A DNA stretch of 64,000 bases from JANQRZ01 sp965215165 (GCA_965215165.1 CBDCCX010000006.1:3162001-3226000); one strand, 5' to 3'. Numbered from the stretch's first letter, positions 46,017 through 54,555 are shown. Notes: generated by a model from the letters alone, not told the origin. Program-made: numbers and translations.

Positions 46017-47573
46017 TCATTCCACCAGATACCCTGCTGCGAGCGCCCAAAATGCCTCGACCTGCGCCCGCTGCCACGCCGCGTCGCGCCTCAGCTCCTC
46101 GGCCATCAAGGCGGCCACCGCCGGGGCCATCTCGATGCTCGCCCGCGCATCCAGGAGCAGCGTCCGCCGCCGCCGCGCCAGCACGTCCTCGACCGTCCGC
46201 GCCATCTCCTCCCGCACCGACCACACGACCTCACCCGCTCGCACCGGCCGGCTCGGGTGCAGGCGGTCGCCCCACGCCGGGTTCTCCGCGAGGAGCGCCT
46301 CGACCGCCGGCGCGTCCGCTCCATAATCGGCGAGGTCGCCGAACTGTGCCGCCTCTTCGTGGTGGCCGTGGATCGGGAGCGTGCGCGTGACCGAGGGCCG
46401 GTCGGGGAGGTCGGCGAGGGTCGCGGCTTGGTCGATGGTGTCCTCGGCCATCTTGCGGTAGGTGGTCCACTTGCCGCCGGTGATCGTGACCAGGCCCGAG
46501 GGGGCGATCAGGAGCGTGTGGTCGCGCGAGAGCGCCGCGGTGCCCTCGCCGCCCGAAGTGCCGACGAGCGGGCGGAGGCCGGCGAAGGTGCTCAGCACGT
46601 CCTCAGCCGTCGGGTTCTGCGTCAGGTAGCGGGCGGCGTGCTCGAAGAGGTAAGCGAGCTCCTCCTCCAGGGGGCGCGGCTCGAGCTCGGCGGTCGGCAC
46701 CTCGGTGTCGGTGGTGCCGACGAGCGCGCGGTCGTGCCACGGGATGGCGAAGAGCACGCGGCCGTCGTCGGTCTTGGGGACCATGATGGCGGTGTTGCCC
46801 GGCAGGAAGTCGCGGTCGAGGACGATGTGGACGCCCTGGCTCGGGGTGATGATTGGCGCGGCGTCGGCGTTGTCCATTTGACGAACCCGGTCCGTGAAGA
46901 CGCCCGTCGCGTTGATGACGACGCGCGCGCGGACCTCGTACTCGTCGCCCGCCTCGCCGTCGCGCGCGAGGACGCCGCGCACCTCGCCGCGCTCGTGCAT
47001 GAGGCCAACGACTTCGACGTAGTTCAGCAGCACGCCGCCCTGGTCCGCCGCCGTCTGCGCCAGGTTGATGGCGAGGCGGGCGTCGTCGAACTGCCCGTCG
47101 TAGTAGATCACCCCGCCGTCCAGGCCCTCGGGCTCGAGTGTCGGCAGCCGGGCAAGGGTTTCCTCCTTCGACAAGTGCTTGGAGCGCCCGAAGCCGGAGC
47201 GCCCGGCCAGCAGGTCGTACATCTTCAGCCCGATCCCGTAGAACGGCCCCTCCCACCACGCATAGTTGGGGACCACGAACGGCAGGTCGTGGACCAGGTG
47301 TGGCGCGTTCTGGAGCAGCAGCCCGCGCTCTTTGAGGGCCTCGAGCACGAGCGCGACGTTGCCTTGCCTGAGGTAGCGGACGCCGCCGTGGACGAGCTTG
47401 GTCGAGCGGCTGGAGGTGCCCTTGGCGAAGTCGCTCTGCTCCAGCAGGAGGGTCCGGTACCCGCGCGACGCCGCCTCGACGGCGCAGCCCAGCCCGGTCG
47501 CCCCGCCGCCGATGATGACGAAGTCCCAGAGGTGAGTCGCGCCGAGCGCGTCGAGCATCGTGTCACGGTTCAT
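46017..47573 (-). CDS. glpD: Aerobic glycerol-3-phosphate dehydrogenase
   Basis: The 518-residue flavoprotein has the FAD dinucleotide fold FVIIGGGATGLGCAVEAASRG (about 18-38), the GlpD block SRSTKLVHGGVRYL and the substrate region GLRPLVG, with ITGGKWTTYRKMA near 413. It oxidises glycerol 3-phosphate to dihydroxyacetone phosphate and feeds electrons to quinone at the inner membrane. ATG 47573 has GAGGT 7 bases before it. An in-frame ATG at 47603 lies inside a REP-like repeat and would add unlikely residues. No glpF or glpK is adjacent. Confidence 0.95.
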   Translation of the reverse strand: MNRDTMLDALGATHLWDFVIIGGGATGLGCAVEAASRGYRTLLLEQSDFAKGTSSRSTKLVHGGVRYLRQGNVALVLEALKERGLLLQNAPHLVHDLPFVVPNYAWWEGPFYGIGLKMYDLLAGRSGFGRSKHLSKEETLARLPTLEPEGLDGGVIYYDGQFDDARLAINLAQTAADQGGVLLNYVEVVGLMHERGEVRGVLARDGEAGDEYEVRARVVINATGVFTDRVRQMDNADAAPIITPSQGVHIVLDRDFLPGNTAIMVPKTDDGRVLFAIPWHDRALVGTTDTEVPTAELEPRPLEEELAYLFEHAARYLTQNPTAEDVLSTFAGLRPLVGTSGGEGTAALSRDHTLLIAPSGLVTITGGKWTTYRKMAEDTIDQAATLADLPDRPSVTRTLPIHGHHEEAAQFGDLADYGADAPAVEALLAENPAWGDRLHPSRPVRAGEVVWSVREEMARTVEDVLARRRRTLLLDARASIEMAPAVAALMAEELRRDAAWQRAQVEAFWALAAGYLVE

Positions 47574-47597
47574 GACAGGTACCTCGTCTAAGAAATC

Positions 47598-47672
47598 AGT
47601 CATCCCGGCCTCCGAGCCGGGACCCACCGGCTGGCTCCGTCCTGTGGGTCCCCGCCTTCGCGGGGATGACGT
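47598..47672. repeat. Paired REP-like hairpins (BIME-like unit)
   Basis: Two hairpins in opposite orientation: ATCCCGGC..GCCGGGA at about 47602-47622 and TCCCCGCC-TTC-GCGGGGA at about 47648-47667. Their outer arms also match (GTCATCCC...GACCCAC against GTGGGTC...GATGAC), so the whole 75 bases can fold back on itself. It fills the gap between the glpD start and the membrane protein gene, and is the common arrangement of REP pairs in many genomes. Confidence 0.8.
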
Positions 47673-47700
47673 GATAATGGTTTAGGAAGACGGGCCCGCA

Positions 47701-48147
47701 TCAAGGCCTCATCAGCAGCCCGGTCATCCAGAGTACGAGTCCTGCTCGTACCGACCACACGGCGGTGCGAATCCAGTTCGAGACCACGAGCCGGGCGTGC
47801 GCGTCGCCGTCGAAGCCGGCCGAGAGCGTGGCGTGGAGCGGCACCTGCACGACGGCCGTCGAGACCCACACGACGCCGACGAGCGCCAGCCCAGTCCAGA
47901 CCATCCAAGCCGGCACCGCCGCCGGGCGAAGCCAGAGGAGCGCCACTGCGGTCCCGAGCTCGAGCCCCATCGCCGGCAGCACGATCCAGGTGATCCGCGC
48001 CTGATGCGCCGCCTCGTAGGCCGCGAACCCGTCCGCGCCGACGCCCGCAAACAGGGGGTAGTGGACGAGCTGCACCACCCAGATCACCCCGAACATCGTG
48101 AGCGTCGCAAAGACGTTTGCCAGCACCACCGCGTGCGCCGCCGTCAT
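47701..48147 (-). CDS. Four-helix membrane protein of unknown function
   Basis: The 148-residue protein has four hydrophobic helices (about 3-30, 52-72, 80-102, 126-146). WVVQLVHYPLFAGVG followed by YEAAHQARITWIVLPAMGLE suggests a conserved family with His and Glu facing the membrane interior, resembling DUF1772-like proteins, though I am not certain. Its ATG overlaps the stop of the FAD oxidoreductase gene by four bases, so it is the last gene of the photolyase cluster. Confidence 0.75.
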   Translation of the reverse strand: MTAAHAVVLANVFATLTMFGVIWVVQLVHYPLFAGVGADGFAAYEAAHQARITWIVLPAMGLELGTAVALLWLRPAAVPAWMVWTGLALVGVVWVSTAVVQVPLHATLSAGFDGDAHARLVVSNWIRTAVWSVRAGLVLWMTGLLMRP

Positions 48148-49403
48148 CCGACCGACACGCCGAGGTCGGCGAGCACGGCCTCGGCGGCGCGGCGGCCGGA
48201 GACGAGCGCGCCGTTGATCGAAGCGTTCGTGCGGTGGTCGCCGGCGAGGTAGAGGCCGTTGTGCAGCCTGGCCGGGCGGGCGGGCGGCGAGAGCGCGGGC
48301 GGCGTCTGGTCCGGCTGCGCGTGCAGGATCCGGTAGGTCTTGAGGTGCCGCCACGCGGCTGCCTCGGGGTACCACCGGCGGAGGTGCGACCGGACGGCGG
48401 CCTCGACCTCGGCATCGGTCTGCGCCGGGTTGCCGACGACCGAGACCGAGACGAGCGCCTGGCCCTGCGGCGCGTAGTGCGGCGAGACGTTGCTCATCAC
48501 GGTGAGGTTGTTGACCGGCCCGCCCTGCTCCCCGTCGAGCACGAGCACCGGGTCGTCGGTCGGAGCGTCGGCAGCGGCGTAGTAGAGGCAGACGACCGAG
48601 CGCGAGGCGGGCGGGTCGAAGTCGTCGAGGAGGTAGGCCAGCTCCGGCCCGTCGGTGGCGACGACGACGGCCGGGGCCTCGACCGTGCTGCCGGTCTCGA
48701 GCGTGACCGCGCCGGGCCGGGCGCGCTGCACGCGCGTGTTGAGCTGCACCGAGTGCTCGTCCAGCCCGGCCGCGAGCTGCTCCGGGATCTGCTGCATCCC
48801 GAGCGCCGGCACCGCCGTGTCCCCCTCGCTGAACATGCGGAAGTAGAACTCGAACGCCCGGCTCGACGCCTCCAGGTCGGGGTCGAGCAGGATGCCGCCG
48901 AGGAACGGCTCGAAGAAGCGGCGGAGCATGACCTCGGAGAACCCGTAGCGCTCGGCGAGCGCGGTGCGCGTCGGGACCTCATCCCGCTCCCAGAGCGCAC
49001 CGAGCGCCGGGCCACGAACGGCCTGCCGCAGCTTGAGCACCCGCAGCTTGTCGGCGAGCGTGCCGATGGGCGAGAACGCGGTCTTGGGCGCAGCCAGCGG
49101 CTCGCGCGTTGGGTCGGCGACGCGGTGGAACGCGCCGTCGAAGCGGACGAGCGCGCCGTCGTAGAACGACCGTAGGTCGAGCCGGTCGTAGTCGAGCACG
49201 CGCTGCGCCTCGGGGTAGGCGGTCAGCAGCACCTGAAAGCCCCGGTCGAGGCGGAAGCCATCGACGACATCGGTGCGGACGCGCCCGCCGACGCCGTCGG
49301 ACGCCTCGATGAGCTTGTACGAGACGCCGTGCCGGTGCAGCTCGCGCGCGCACCCCAGGCCGGCCAGCCCCGCGCCGACGATTAGGACATCATACGTCGC
49401 CAT
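48144..49403 (-). CDS. FAD-dependent amine-oxidase-like oxidoreductase
   Basis: From ATG 49403 the protein has 419 residues. The FAD-binding fold is DVLIVGAGLAGLGCARELHRHG (about 5-26) followed by EASDGVGGRVRTD (about 34-46), and the C-terminal block NGLYLAGDHRTNASINGALVSG (about 382-403) completes the FAD site. This is the layout of protoporphyrinogen oxidase/phytoene-desaturase-like enzymes. LGGILLDPDLEASSRAFEFYFRMF lies in the substrate domain. Substrate unknown; its place in a photolyase cluster fits a light- or oxidative-stress role. The long upstream frame is not coding-like. Confidence 0.85.
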   Translation of the reverse strand: MATYDVLIVGAGLAGLGCARELHRHGVSYKLIEASDGVGGRVRTDVVDGFRLDRGFQVLLTAYPEAQRVLDYDRLDLRSFYDGALVRFDGAFHRVADPTREPLAAPKTAFSPIGTLADKLRVLKLRQAVRGPALGALWERDEVPTRTALAERYGFSEVMLRRFFEPFLGGILLDPDLEASSRAFEFYFRMFSEGDTAVPALGMQQIPEQLAAGLDEHSVQLNTRVQRARPGAVTLETGSTVEAPAVVVATDGPELAYLLDDFDPPASRSVVCLYYAAADAPTDDPVLVLDGEQGGPVNNLTVMSNVSPHYAPQGQALVSVSVVGNPAQTDAEVEAAVRSHLRRWYPEAAAWRHLKTYRILHAQPDQTPPALSPPARPARLHNGLYLAGDHRTNASINGALVSGRRAAEAVLADLGVSVG

Positions 49404-49468
49404 CGGCTTCGGCAGAAGAGGGAGGAAAGACCGTTGGGGCGCAGCACGCTGCGCGCTCCACTGATCGG

Positions 49469-50119
49469 TTATCGAGGCAGCGTGACGGTCACGCCGTCGC
49501 GGAGCGCGCCGGACGCGATCCTGCCTTCCGAGGCCGTGAACGTGATCTTGTACGCCTCGCCTTCGGTCAGCGGCGGAGCACCGATGGCGGCCCCGGCGCG
49601 CAGCCGCTCGCGCACGGTCTCGACCTCGGCGCACAGCGTCCCGCGCGCTCGCATGACGTTGACGGTCCCGCGCTGCGCCAGCGGCAGCGTCCGGCCGCCG
49701 AAGTCGGGGTCGGCCGTGCGGTTCATCATCAGCCCGACGGTGTAGACCCCGGCCGTGTCGGTCTCGGCGACGCTTACCTGGCCCAGCCGGAGCGACGGGT
49801 CGGCGACGGTCGGGAGGAGGGCATAGCCGAGGCGGAGCGAGTCGGCGTCCATCGACACGGCGAGGTGGCTCAGCTTGAGGTTTTGCAGCCCGGTTTCCCT
49901 AGCGGCGTCGGAGCCGAGCAGCTCGAAGGGCGTCGTCGGGTAGCTGCCTCGTTGGGCGTGGTAGAGCAGCGCCGTCGTAGCCAGCAGGCCCGGCGCGTCG
50001 AGCTGCTCGTCGAGGGTGACCGCAGCGGCGTCGAGGTCGCGCCGGGCGGCGGCGTCAAGGTTGACGCAGCCGGTAGCGAACAGCGCGAGGAGTAGGGCGA
50101 AAAGAGAGAGGCGGTTCAT
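49469..50119 (-). CDS. Lipoprotein of unknown function
   Basis: The 216-residue protein begins MNRLSLFALLLALFATGC, a lipoprotein signal with Cys at 18. A short helical stretch containing LLYHAQRGSYPTTPFELLGS (about 51-70) is followed by beta-strand-rich sequence ending DGVTVTLPR. The helix-plus-YPTTPFELL segment resembles the start of the pseudopilin-like fold seen in the gene at 30277. The ATG overlaps the preceding TGA (ATGA), so it is translationally coupled to the TIGR01777 gene. Confidence 0.7.
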   Translation of the reverse strand: MNRLSLFALLLALFATGCVNLDAAARRDLDAAAVTLDEQLDAPGLLATTALLYHAQRGSYPTTPFELLGSDAARETGLQNLKLSHLAVSMDADSLRLGYALLPTVADPSLRLGQVSVAETDTAGVYTVGLMMNRTADPDFGGRTLPLAQRGTVNVMRARGTLCAEVETVRERLRAGAAIGAPPLTEGEAYKITFTASEGRIASGALRDGVTVTLPR

Positions 50120-51498
50120 GGCGTTCGACCGAGGAGGTGGCGGAGGGCCAGTTCGAGAGCGGGATACGCGAACGCGAAGCCGGAGTTCACGAGCGCCGCC
50201 GGGACCATGCGGACGCTCTTGAGCGCCATCTCGTCGGCGACCTCGCCCGACAGGGCGCGCACGGCGGCGGCCGGGACGGCGACGACCGTCGGGCGGCGCA
50301 GCACCGCCCCGGTCGTCTCGGTGAACGTCCGCTGCGTCACCGGCTCGGGCGCGCTGAGGTTGACCGGTCCGGCTTGGTTGCCGGCGAGGAGGTGTAACAC
50401 GGCGTAGAGCACATCGTCGAGCGCGATCCACGGGAGGTACTGCCCGCCGCCGCCGACCGTCCCGCCCAGGCCGAGGTGGAAGGCGGGGAGCATCGTGCCC
50501 AGAAAGCCGCCGCCCGGCGTCAGCACGAGGCCGATGCGGAGGGGCACGACGCGCATCGCCTCGGCGGCGGGCGCGGCAGCGGCCTCCCACGCGCGGCAGA
50601 CCTCGGCGAGGAAGCCGTCCCCGGAGGCGTCGGTTTCGGTGAGGCGCGCGTCCCCCCGGCCGCCGTAGAACCCGCTCGCCGAGGCCGAGATCAGCACGCG
50701 CGGCGGCATGTCGAGGCGGGCCAGGGTCTCGGCGAGGAGCCGGGTGCCGCGCGTCCGGCTCTCCAGGATGCGCCGCTTCTTGGCCTCGGTCCAGCGCAGC
50801 CCGAAGACGTTCTCACCCGCCAGGTGCACCACGGCATCGACCCCGCCGAGCGCCGAGGCGTCGATCTCGCCGGTCGCCGGGTTCCAGTAGACCGCCCGCT
50901 CGTCGCGCCGGTCGGCATAGCGCGTCACGGCCTCCCGCGAGCGGACGAGCCGGACGACGCGGTGCCCGCCGGTCGTCAGAAACGCGACGAGCGCTTCACC
51001 GATCAGCCCGGTCGAGCCGGTGAGGGCGACGGTCATCGGGCCGAGGCCGGCGGCGGCATGGCGGGCGAGGTCCTCCCGCGTGACCCGGTGCCGGTAGGCG
51101 AAGAGCCGGTCGATCTCCCTCCGGGCGAAGCCGGCGGCGACGTTCGAGAGCGGCGCGAGCGGCAGGCGGTACGCGACCTCGTCCTCCAGCGTCGAGGCGT
51201 CCGGGCCGCTCGGAATCATCCGGTGCGTGTGGGTCCACGCCCCGAACGGACCGCGCACCTGCCGGTCGCAGAACTGCCGCCCCTCCTCGAAGCCGAAGTG
51301 CTCGGCGACCCACGTCAGCGCCCCACCCGGCCCGAGCCGGATCACGGCGCGCTGCCCGTCGCGGATGCCCTCGAAGGTCTCCAGCCGGACGGGCTGCCAC
51401 GGCGGGGTCAAGCGCTCGAACGCGCCCCGGTGGTCGTGCCACGCGAAGAGCCGCTCGGCCGACACGGCGACCGGGAGGCGACGGGTGAAGGTGGGCAT
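50116..51498 (-). CDS. TIGR01777 family epimerase with N-terminal SRPBCC domain
   Basis: The 460-residue fusion has an SRPBCC/START-like ligand-binding domain (about 1-150) and an atypical SDR epimerase domain (about 155-455) with the nucleotide fold VALTGSTGLIGEALVAFL (about 157-174), VVHLAGENVFGLRW, SASASGFYGGRG and the C-terminal DUF1731-like block GEVADEMALKSVRMVPAAL. The substrate is unknown. Such genes lie beside photolyase genes in many bacteria, as here: the photolyase stop is immediately next to this start. The two-domain fusion is a known architecture. Confidence 0.92.
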   Translation of the reverse strand: MPTFTRRLPVAVSAERLFAWHDHRGAFERLTPPWQPVRLETFEGIRDGQRAVIRLGPGGALTWVAEHFGFEEGRQFCDRQVRGPFGAWTHTHRMIPSGPDASTLEDEVAYRLPLAPLSNVAAGFARREIDRLFAYRHRVTREDLARHAAAGLGPMTVALTGSTGLIGEALVAFLTTGGHRVVRLVRSREAVTRYADRRDERAVYWNPATGEIDASALGGVDAVVHLAGENVFGLRWTEAKKRRILESRTRGTRLLAETLARLDMPPRVLISASASGFYGGRGDARLTETDASGDGFLAEVCRAWEAAAAPAAEAMRVVPLRIGLVLTPGGGFLGTMLPAFHLGLGGTVGGGGQYLPWIALDDVLYAVLHLLAGNQAGPVNLSAPEPVTQRTFTETTGAVLRRPTVVAVPAAAVRALSGEVADEMALKSVRMVPAALVNSGFAFAYPALELALRHLLGRTP

Positions 51499-52944
51499 CT
51501 ACTTGATCGCCTTGTACGCGTCGAGGGCGCGGTCGCGGGCCTCGCCGTGGTCGACCATCGGCTCGGGGTAGGTCTCGCCCAGGGTGATGCCGGCCTCCTC
51601 GAGCACCTCCGCCGGGGCCGTCCAGGGGTGGTGGATGTACTTGGTCGGGAGGTCGCGCAGCTCCGGCACCCAGGCGCGGACGTAGTCTCCGTCGGGGTCG
51701 TGGGTCGAGCCCTGCGAGACGGGGTTGAAGACCCGGAAGAAGGGCTGCGCGTCGGGGCCGCTGCCGGCGACCCACTGCCAGTTCATCGCGTTGTTGGCGA
51801 GGTCGCCGTCGACGAGTGTGTCCCAGAACCAGCGCTCGCCCTGCTGCCACGGGACCAGGAGGTCCTTGGTGAGGAACGAGCCGACGATCATGCGGAGGCG
51901 GTTGTGCATCCAGCCGAGCGCCCAGAGCTGCCGCATCCCGGCGTCGACGATCGGGTAGCCGGTCTGCCCGCGCTGCCAGCGCTCCAGCGCCTGCTGATTG
52001 GTCTGCCAATCGAACCCGGCGAACTTCTGCTTGAGCGGCTCGGTCGGGAGCGTCGGGTAGTGGTGGAGGATGTGGTAGGAGAACTCGCGCCAGACGATCT
52101 CGCCGAGGAAGACGTCGGCGGCCTCGCGCATCGCGCCGTTGCGGACCCAGTTCTCGATGCGGGTCCAGACCTGGCGCGGGCTGATCTCGCCGTGGTGCAG
52201 GTGCGGCGAGAGGCGCGAGCTCCCGTCCTCGGCGGGCCGGTTGCGGCCCTTGGCGTAGTCGATCAGCGCGTCGTCGAGGAAGCGGTGGAGCAGGGCGTGG
52301 GCCGCGCGCTCGCCGGGCGTCCAGGCCTCGGCCATCGCCCCAGCCCAGTCGACGCCGTCCTGCGCCTCGGGCAGCAGGCCGAACGAGGCGAGGTCGGCGC
52401 TCTCGGGCCACGCCTCGGGGGCGCGCCGCTCGCCCAGGCGCGGCACCGGGAGAGGGTCGCCGACCTCGACCGTCTCTTCGAACTTGGCGCGGAACGGGGT
52501 ATAGACGTGGTACGGCCCGCCGGTCGTGGTCCGCACGGCGTCGGGGTCGTGGAGGATGCGCGCGGCGAAGGTCTTGACCTCGACCCCGCCCGCGCGCAGC
52601 GCCTCGGCGATCTCGGCGTCGCGCGCGCGCAGGGCAGGCTCGGTCCGCGCGTTCCAGTAGACGGCGTCGGCCCCGGTGGCGTCGATGAGATCGCGCAGCG
52701 TCTCCAGGCTCGGTCCGGCGCGAAGGACGAGGCGGGAGGCCTTCTTCTCGAGGCTCTCGCGGAGCGCGCCGAGCGAGTGGTGGAGCCACCAGCGGTGCGC
52801 GCCGCCGGGCGGCCAGTCGCCCTCCTCGTCCGGGGCCCAGACGAAGACCGGCACTACGGGCGCGCCCCGCTCGGCGGCCCGGCTCAGGGCGGGGTGGTCG
52901 GCGAGGCGAAGGTCGTGACGGAACCAGACGAGGGTAGCAGGCAC
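51499..52944 (-). CDS. phrB: Deoxyribodipyrimidine photolyase (cryptochrome/photolyase family)
   Basis: From GTG 52944 (with LVWFRHDLRLADHPAL at once following) the protein has 481 residues; a TTG 27 bases upstream is possible. The N-terminal antenna domain is followed by the FAD domain with SRLSPHLHHGEISPRQVW (about 243-260), EIVWREFSYHILHHYP, RWQRGQTGYPIVDAGMRQL (about 322-340), WMHNRLRM and the Trp-rich WFWDTLVDGDLANNAMNWQWVAG. It uses blue light to split cyclobutane pyrimidine dimers. It sits in a minus-strand cluster with SDR, TIGR01777, lipoprotein, FAD enzyme and membrane protein genes. Confidence 0.95.
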   Translation of the reverse strand: MPATLVWFRHDLRLADHPALSRAAERGAPVVPVFVWAPDEEGDWPPGGAHRWWLHHSLGALRESLEKKASRLVLRAGPSLETLRDLIDATGADAVYWNARTEPALRARDAEIAEALRAGGVEVKTFAARILHDPDAVRTTTGGPYHVYTPFRAKFEETVEVGDPLPVPRLGERRAPEAWPESADLASFGLLPEAQDGVDWAGAMAEAWTPGERAAHALLHRFLDDALIDYAKGRNRPAEDGSSRLSPHLHHGEISPRQVWTRIENWVRNGAMREAADVFLGEIVWREFSYHILHHYPTLPTEPLKQKFAGFDWQTNQQALERWQRGQTGYPIVDAGMRQLWALGWMHNRLRMIVGSFLTKDLLVPWQQGERWFWDTLVDGDLANNAMNWQWVAGSGPDAQPFFRVFNPVSQGSTHDPDGDYVRAWVPELRDLPTKYIHHPWTAPAEVLEEAGITLGETYPEPMVDHGEARDRALDAYKAIK

Positions 52945-52998
52945 GGTTCGGAGGGCAGAGGAGACGGGCAAAGGTACCGAGGTGGTGGCGACGCGCTG

Positions 52999-53748
52999 TC
53001 AGCGCGGGCGGACGGTGGCGAACCCGCCGTCGACCGACAGCATCTGCCCCGTCACCCAGCCGCTCTGCTCGCGGTCGAGGAGGAAGCGGAGGGCGCTTAC
53101 GAGGTCGTCCGGCTCGCCGATCCGCCCGAGAGCGTGCATTTTGGCCGAGGCCTGCTCGGCGGCGTCGCTGCCGGTGAGGCGCTCGGTCAGGCCCGTGCGG
53201 ACGAGGCCGGGGGCGACGGCGTTGACGCGGATGCCGCGCGGCGCGTAGCTCGCCGCCGCCGCGAGCACCAGGCCAGCCACGCCGCCCTTCGCCGCCGCGA
53301 TGGCCTCGTGGTTGGCCAGCCCGAGTCGGGCCGCGACCGACGCCATGAGGACGACCGCGCCGCCCTCGGGGTCCTCGTTGGTCTGCATCGCCCGCGCCGC
53401 CGCCTTGACGAGGTAGAACGCCGTGTTGAGGTTCAGGCGGATCGTCGCGTCGAACTCCTCGGCGCTCGTCAGGTGCGCGGGCTTCAGCAGGATCGAGCCG
53501 ACGAGATTCACGGCCCCGTCGATCCGCCCGTGGGCCGCCACCGTCGCCTCCACGGCGGCCTGCACCTGCGCGTAGTCGGTCGCGTCGAGCGGGTGCGCCG
53601 TCGCCCCGACCTCGCCGGCGAGCGCGCGCAGGGTGTCCTCACGCCGCGCGCCGAGGACGAGGCGGGCCCCGTCGGCGGCGAGGGCGCGGGTCAGCGCCGA
53701 GCCGATGCCGCCGGTCGCGCCGAGAAGGAGGTAGACGGGAGCAGCCAT
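52999..53748 (-). CDS. SDR-family protein lacking the usual catalytic tyrosine
   Basis: The 249-residue protein has a Rossmann fold with the cofactor loop LGATGGIGSAL (about 9-19), NLVGSI (NNAG-like, about 80-85) and the C-terminal SGWVTGQMLSVDGGF typical of classical SDRs. The YxxxK active site is replaced by IAAAK in NHEAIAAAKGG (about 149-159), so the Tyr acid/base is absent while the Lys remains. It may bind NAD(P) without classical reductase activity or use another residue. It begins the photolyase cluster, 54 bases before the photolyase start. Confidence 0.85.
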   Translation of the reverse strand: MAAPVYLLLGATGGIGSALTRALAADGARLVLGARREDTLRALAGEVGATAHPLDATDYAQVQAAVEATVAAHGRIDGAVNLVGSILLKPAHLTSAEEFDATIRLNLNTAFYLVKAAARAMQTNEDPEGGAVVLMASVAARLGLANHEAIAAAKGGVAGLVLAAAASYAPRGIRVNAVAPGLVRTGLTERLTGSDAAEQASAKMHALGRIGEPDDLVSALRFLLDREQSGWVTGQMLSVDGGFATVRPR

Positions 53749-53767
53749 AAGAGGGGAGAAGGAGAAA

Positions 53768-53812
53768 CGAAAACGGCCCGGAGTGCTCAGGGGAGCCTCC
53801 GGGCCGAAAAGC
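53768..53812 (-). terminator. Rho-independent terminator of the fasciclin gene
   Basis: CGGCCCGGA (53774-53782) pairs with TCCGGGCCG (53798-53806); on the minus strand it is followed by TTTTCGTTT. It lies 46 bases after the fasciclin stop codon and upstream of the SDR gene. Confidence 0.8.
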
Positions 53813-53851
53813 TGCAGCGGGGAAATCGTTCCGCCGCGCCGGGGATAACCC

Positions 53852-54430
53852 CTACATGTCCTCTTCCATCATCTCGCTCTCGGCCGGCATCAGGACGCGG
53901 TCGATGACGTGGATGATCCCGTTCGGGGCGTCTAGGTCGGCCGTGACGACGTTCGCGGTGTTGCCCATCGCGTCGGTCACAGTGACGGCCCCGTCGGTGG
54001 CGTTGATGGTGAGCGGCTGGCCCTCGACCGAGTTGAGGGTGAGCTCGCCGCTGAGCTCGCCCGACATGGCGCTGCGCGCCAGGACGTGGTAGGTCAGGAT
54101 GTCGGCGAGTTGGTCGCGGTTGCCCTCCTCCATCAGCGAGGCGAGCGTGCCCTCGGGCAGCGCGTCGAAGGCGTCGTCGCTCGGGGCGAAGACGGTGTAG
54201 GGGCCGGGGCCGCCGAGGGTCTGGTCGAGCCCGGCCTGGAGGACAGCGGTGCGGAACGTGGTCAGTTCCGCGTCCTCGGCGACGGTGAGGATGGTGCCAC
54301 TGCCCATCGCGTCGTCATCGACCATCACGTCGTCGTCGACGTCCATGTCAGCCGGCTCGCGGTCGCCGCAGCCGACGAAGGCTACGAGGGCGAGAGCGCA
54401 GAAAAAGGTGAAAAAGCGGGAGCTAGTCAT
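53852..54430 (-). CDS. Fasciclin-domain lipoprotein
   Basis: The 192-residue protein begins MTSSRFFTFFCALALVAFVGC, with the lipid-attachment Cys at 21, then an Asp-rich linker and one FAS1 domain (about 45-183). FAS1 landmarks are visible: TAVLQAGLDQTL, YTVFAPSDDAFDALPEGTLASL, LTYHVLA and the final GIIHVIDRVLMP. FAS1 proteins mediate adhesion at the cell surface. A TATTTTTG promoter-like element lies about 60 bases upstream of the ATG between inverted repeats. Confidence 0.92.
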   Translation of the reverse strand: MTSSRFFTFFCALALVAFVGCGDREPADMDVDDDVMVDDDAMGSGTILTVAEDAELTTFRTAVLQAGLDQTLGGPGPYTVFAPSDDAFDALPEGTLASLMEEGNRDQLADILTYHVLARSAMSGELSGELTLNSVEGQPLTINATDGAVTVTDAMGNTANVVTADLDAPNGIIHVIDRVLMPAESEMMEEDM

Positions 54431-54471
54431 CGGGTGCCTCCTGAAGGGGTGAGTAGGAATACGCCTCGGTG

Positions 54472-54516
54472 GGTGGACCGGGACGCACCCAAAAATAAGC
54501 GCGCTGCCGGTCCACC
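54472..54516 (-). promoter_or_regulatory. Promoter-like element between inverted repeats upstream of the fasciclin gene
   Basis: GGTGGACCGG (54472-54481) and CCGGTCCACC (54507-54516) are perfect 10-base inverted arms. Between them on the minus strand is TATTTTTG (54490-54497), a match to the Bacteroidota -7 consensus TAnnTTTG. Binding of a repressor to the arms could control the promoter. Confidence 0.45.
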
Positions 54517-54555
54517 GCGTGAAGCTGCCGCCCATTCCCAGCCGGGGCAGTCGGC

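Noticed and set aside
47573..47627. Longer glpD N-terminus starting at 47603 or 47627
   Set aside because: The extra codons lie in the REP-like hairpin, and the ATG at 47573 has GAGGT at proper spacing.
50476..53907. A 1143-codon plus-strand open frame
   Set aside because: It is the antisense shadow of the photolyase, TIGR01777 and SDR genes; the translation is Arg/Pro/Gly-rich with no domain motif, whereas the minus-strand frames carry clear family signatures.
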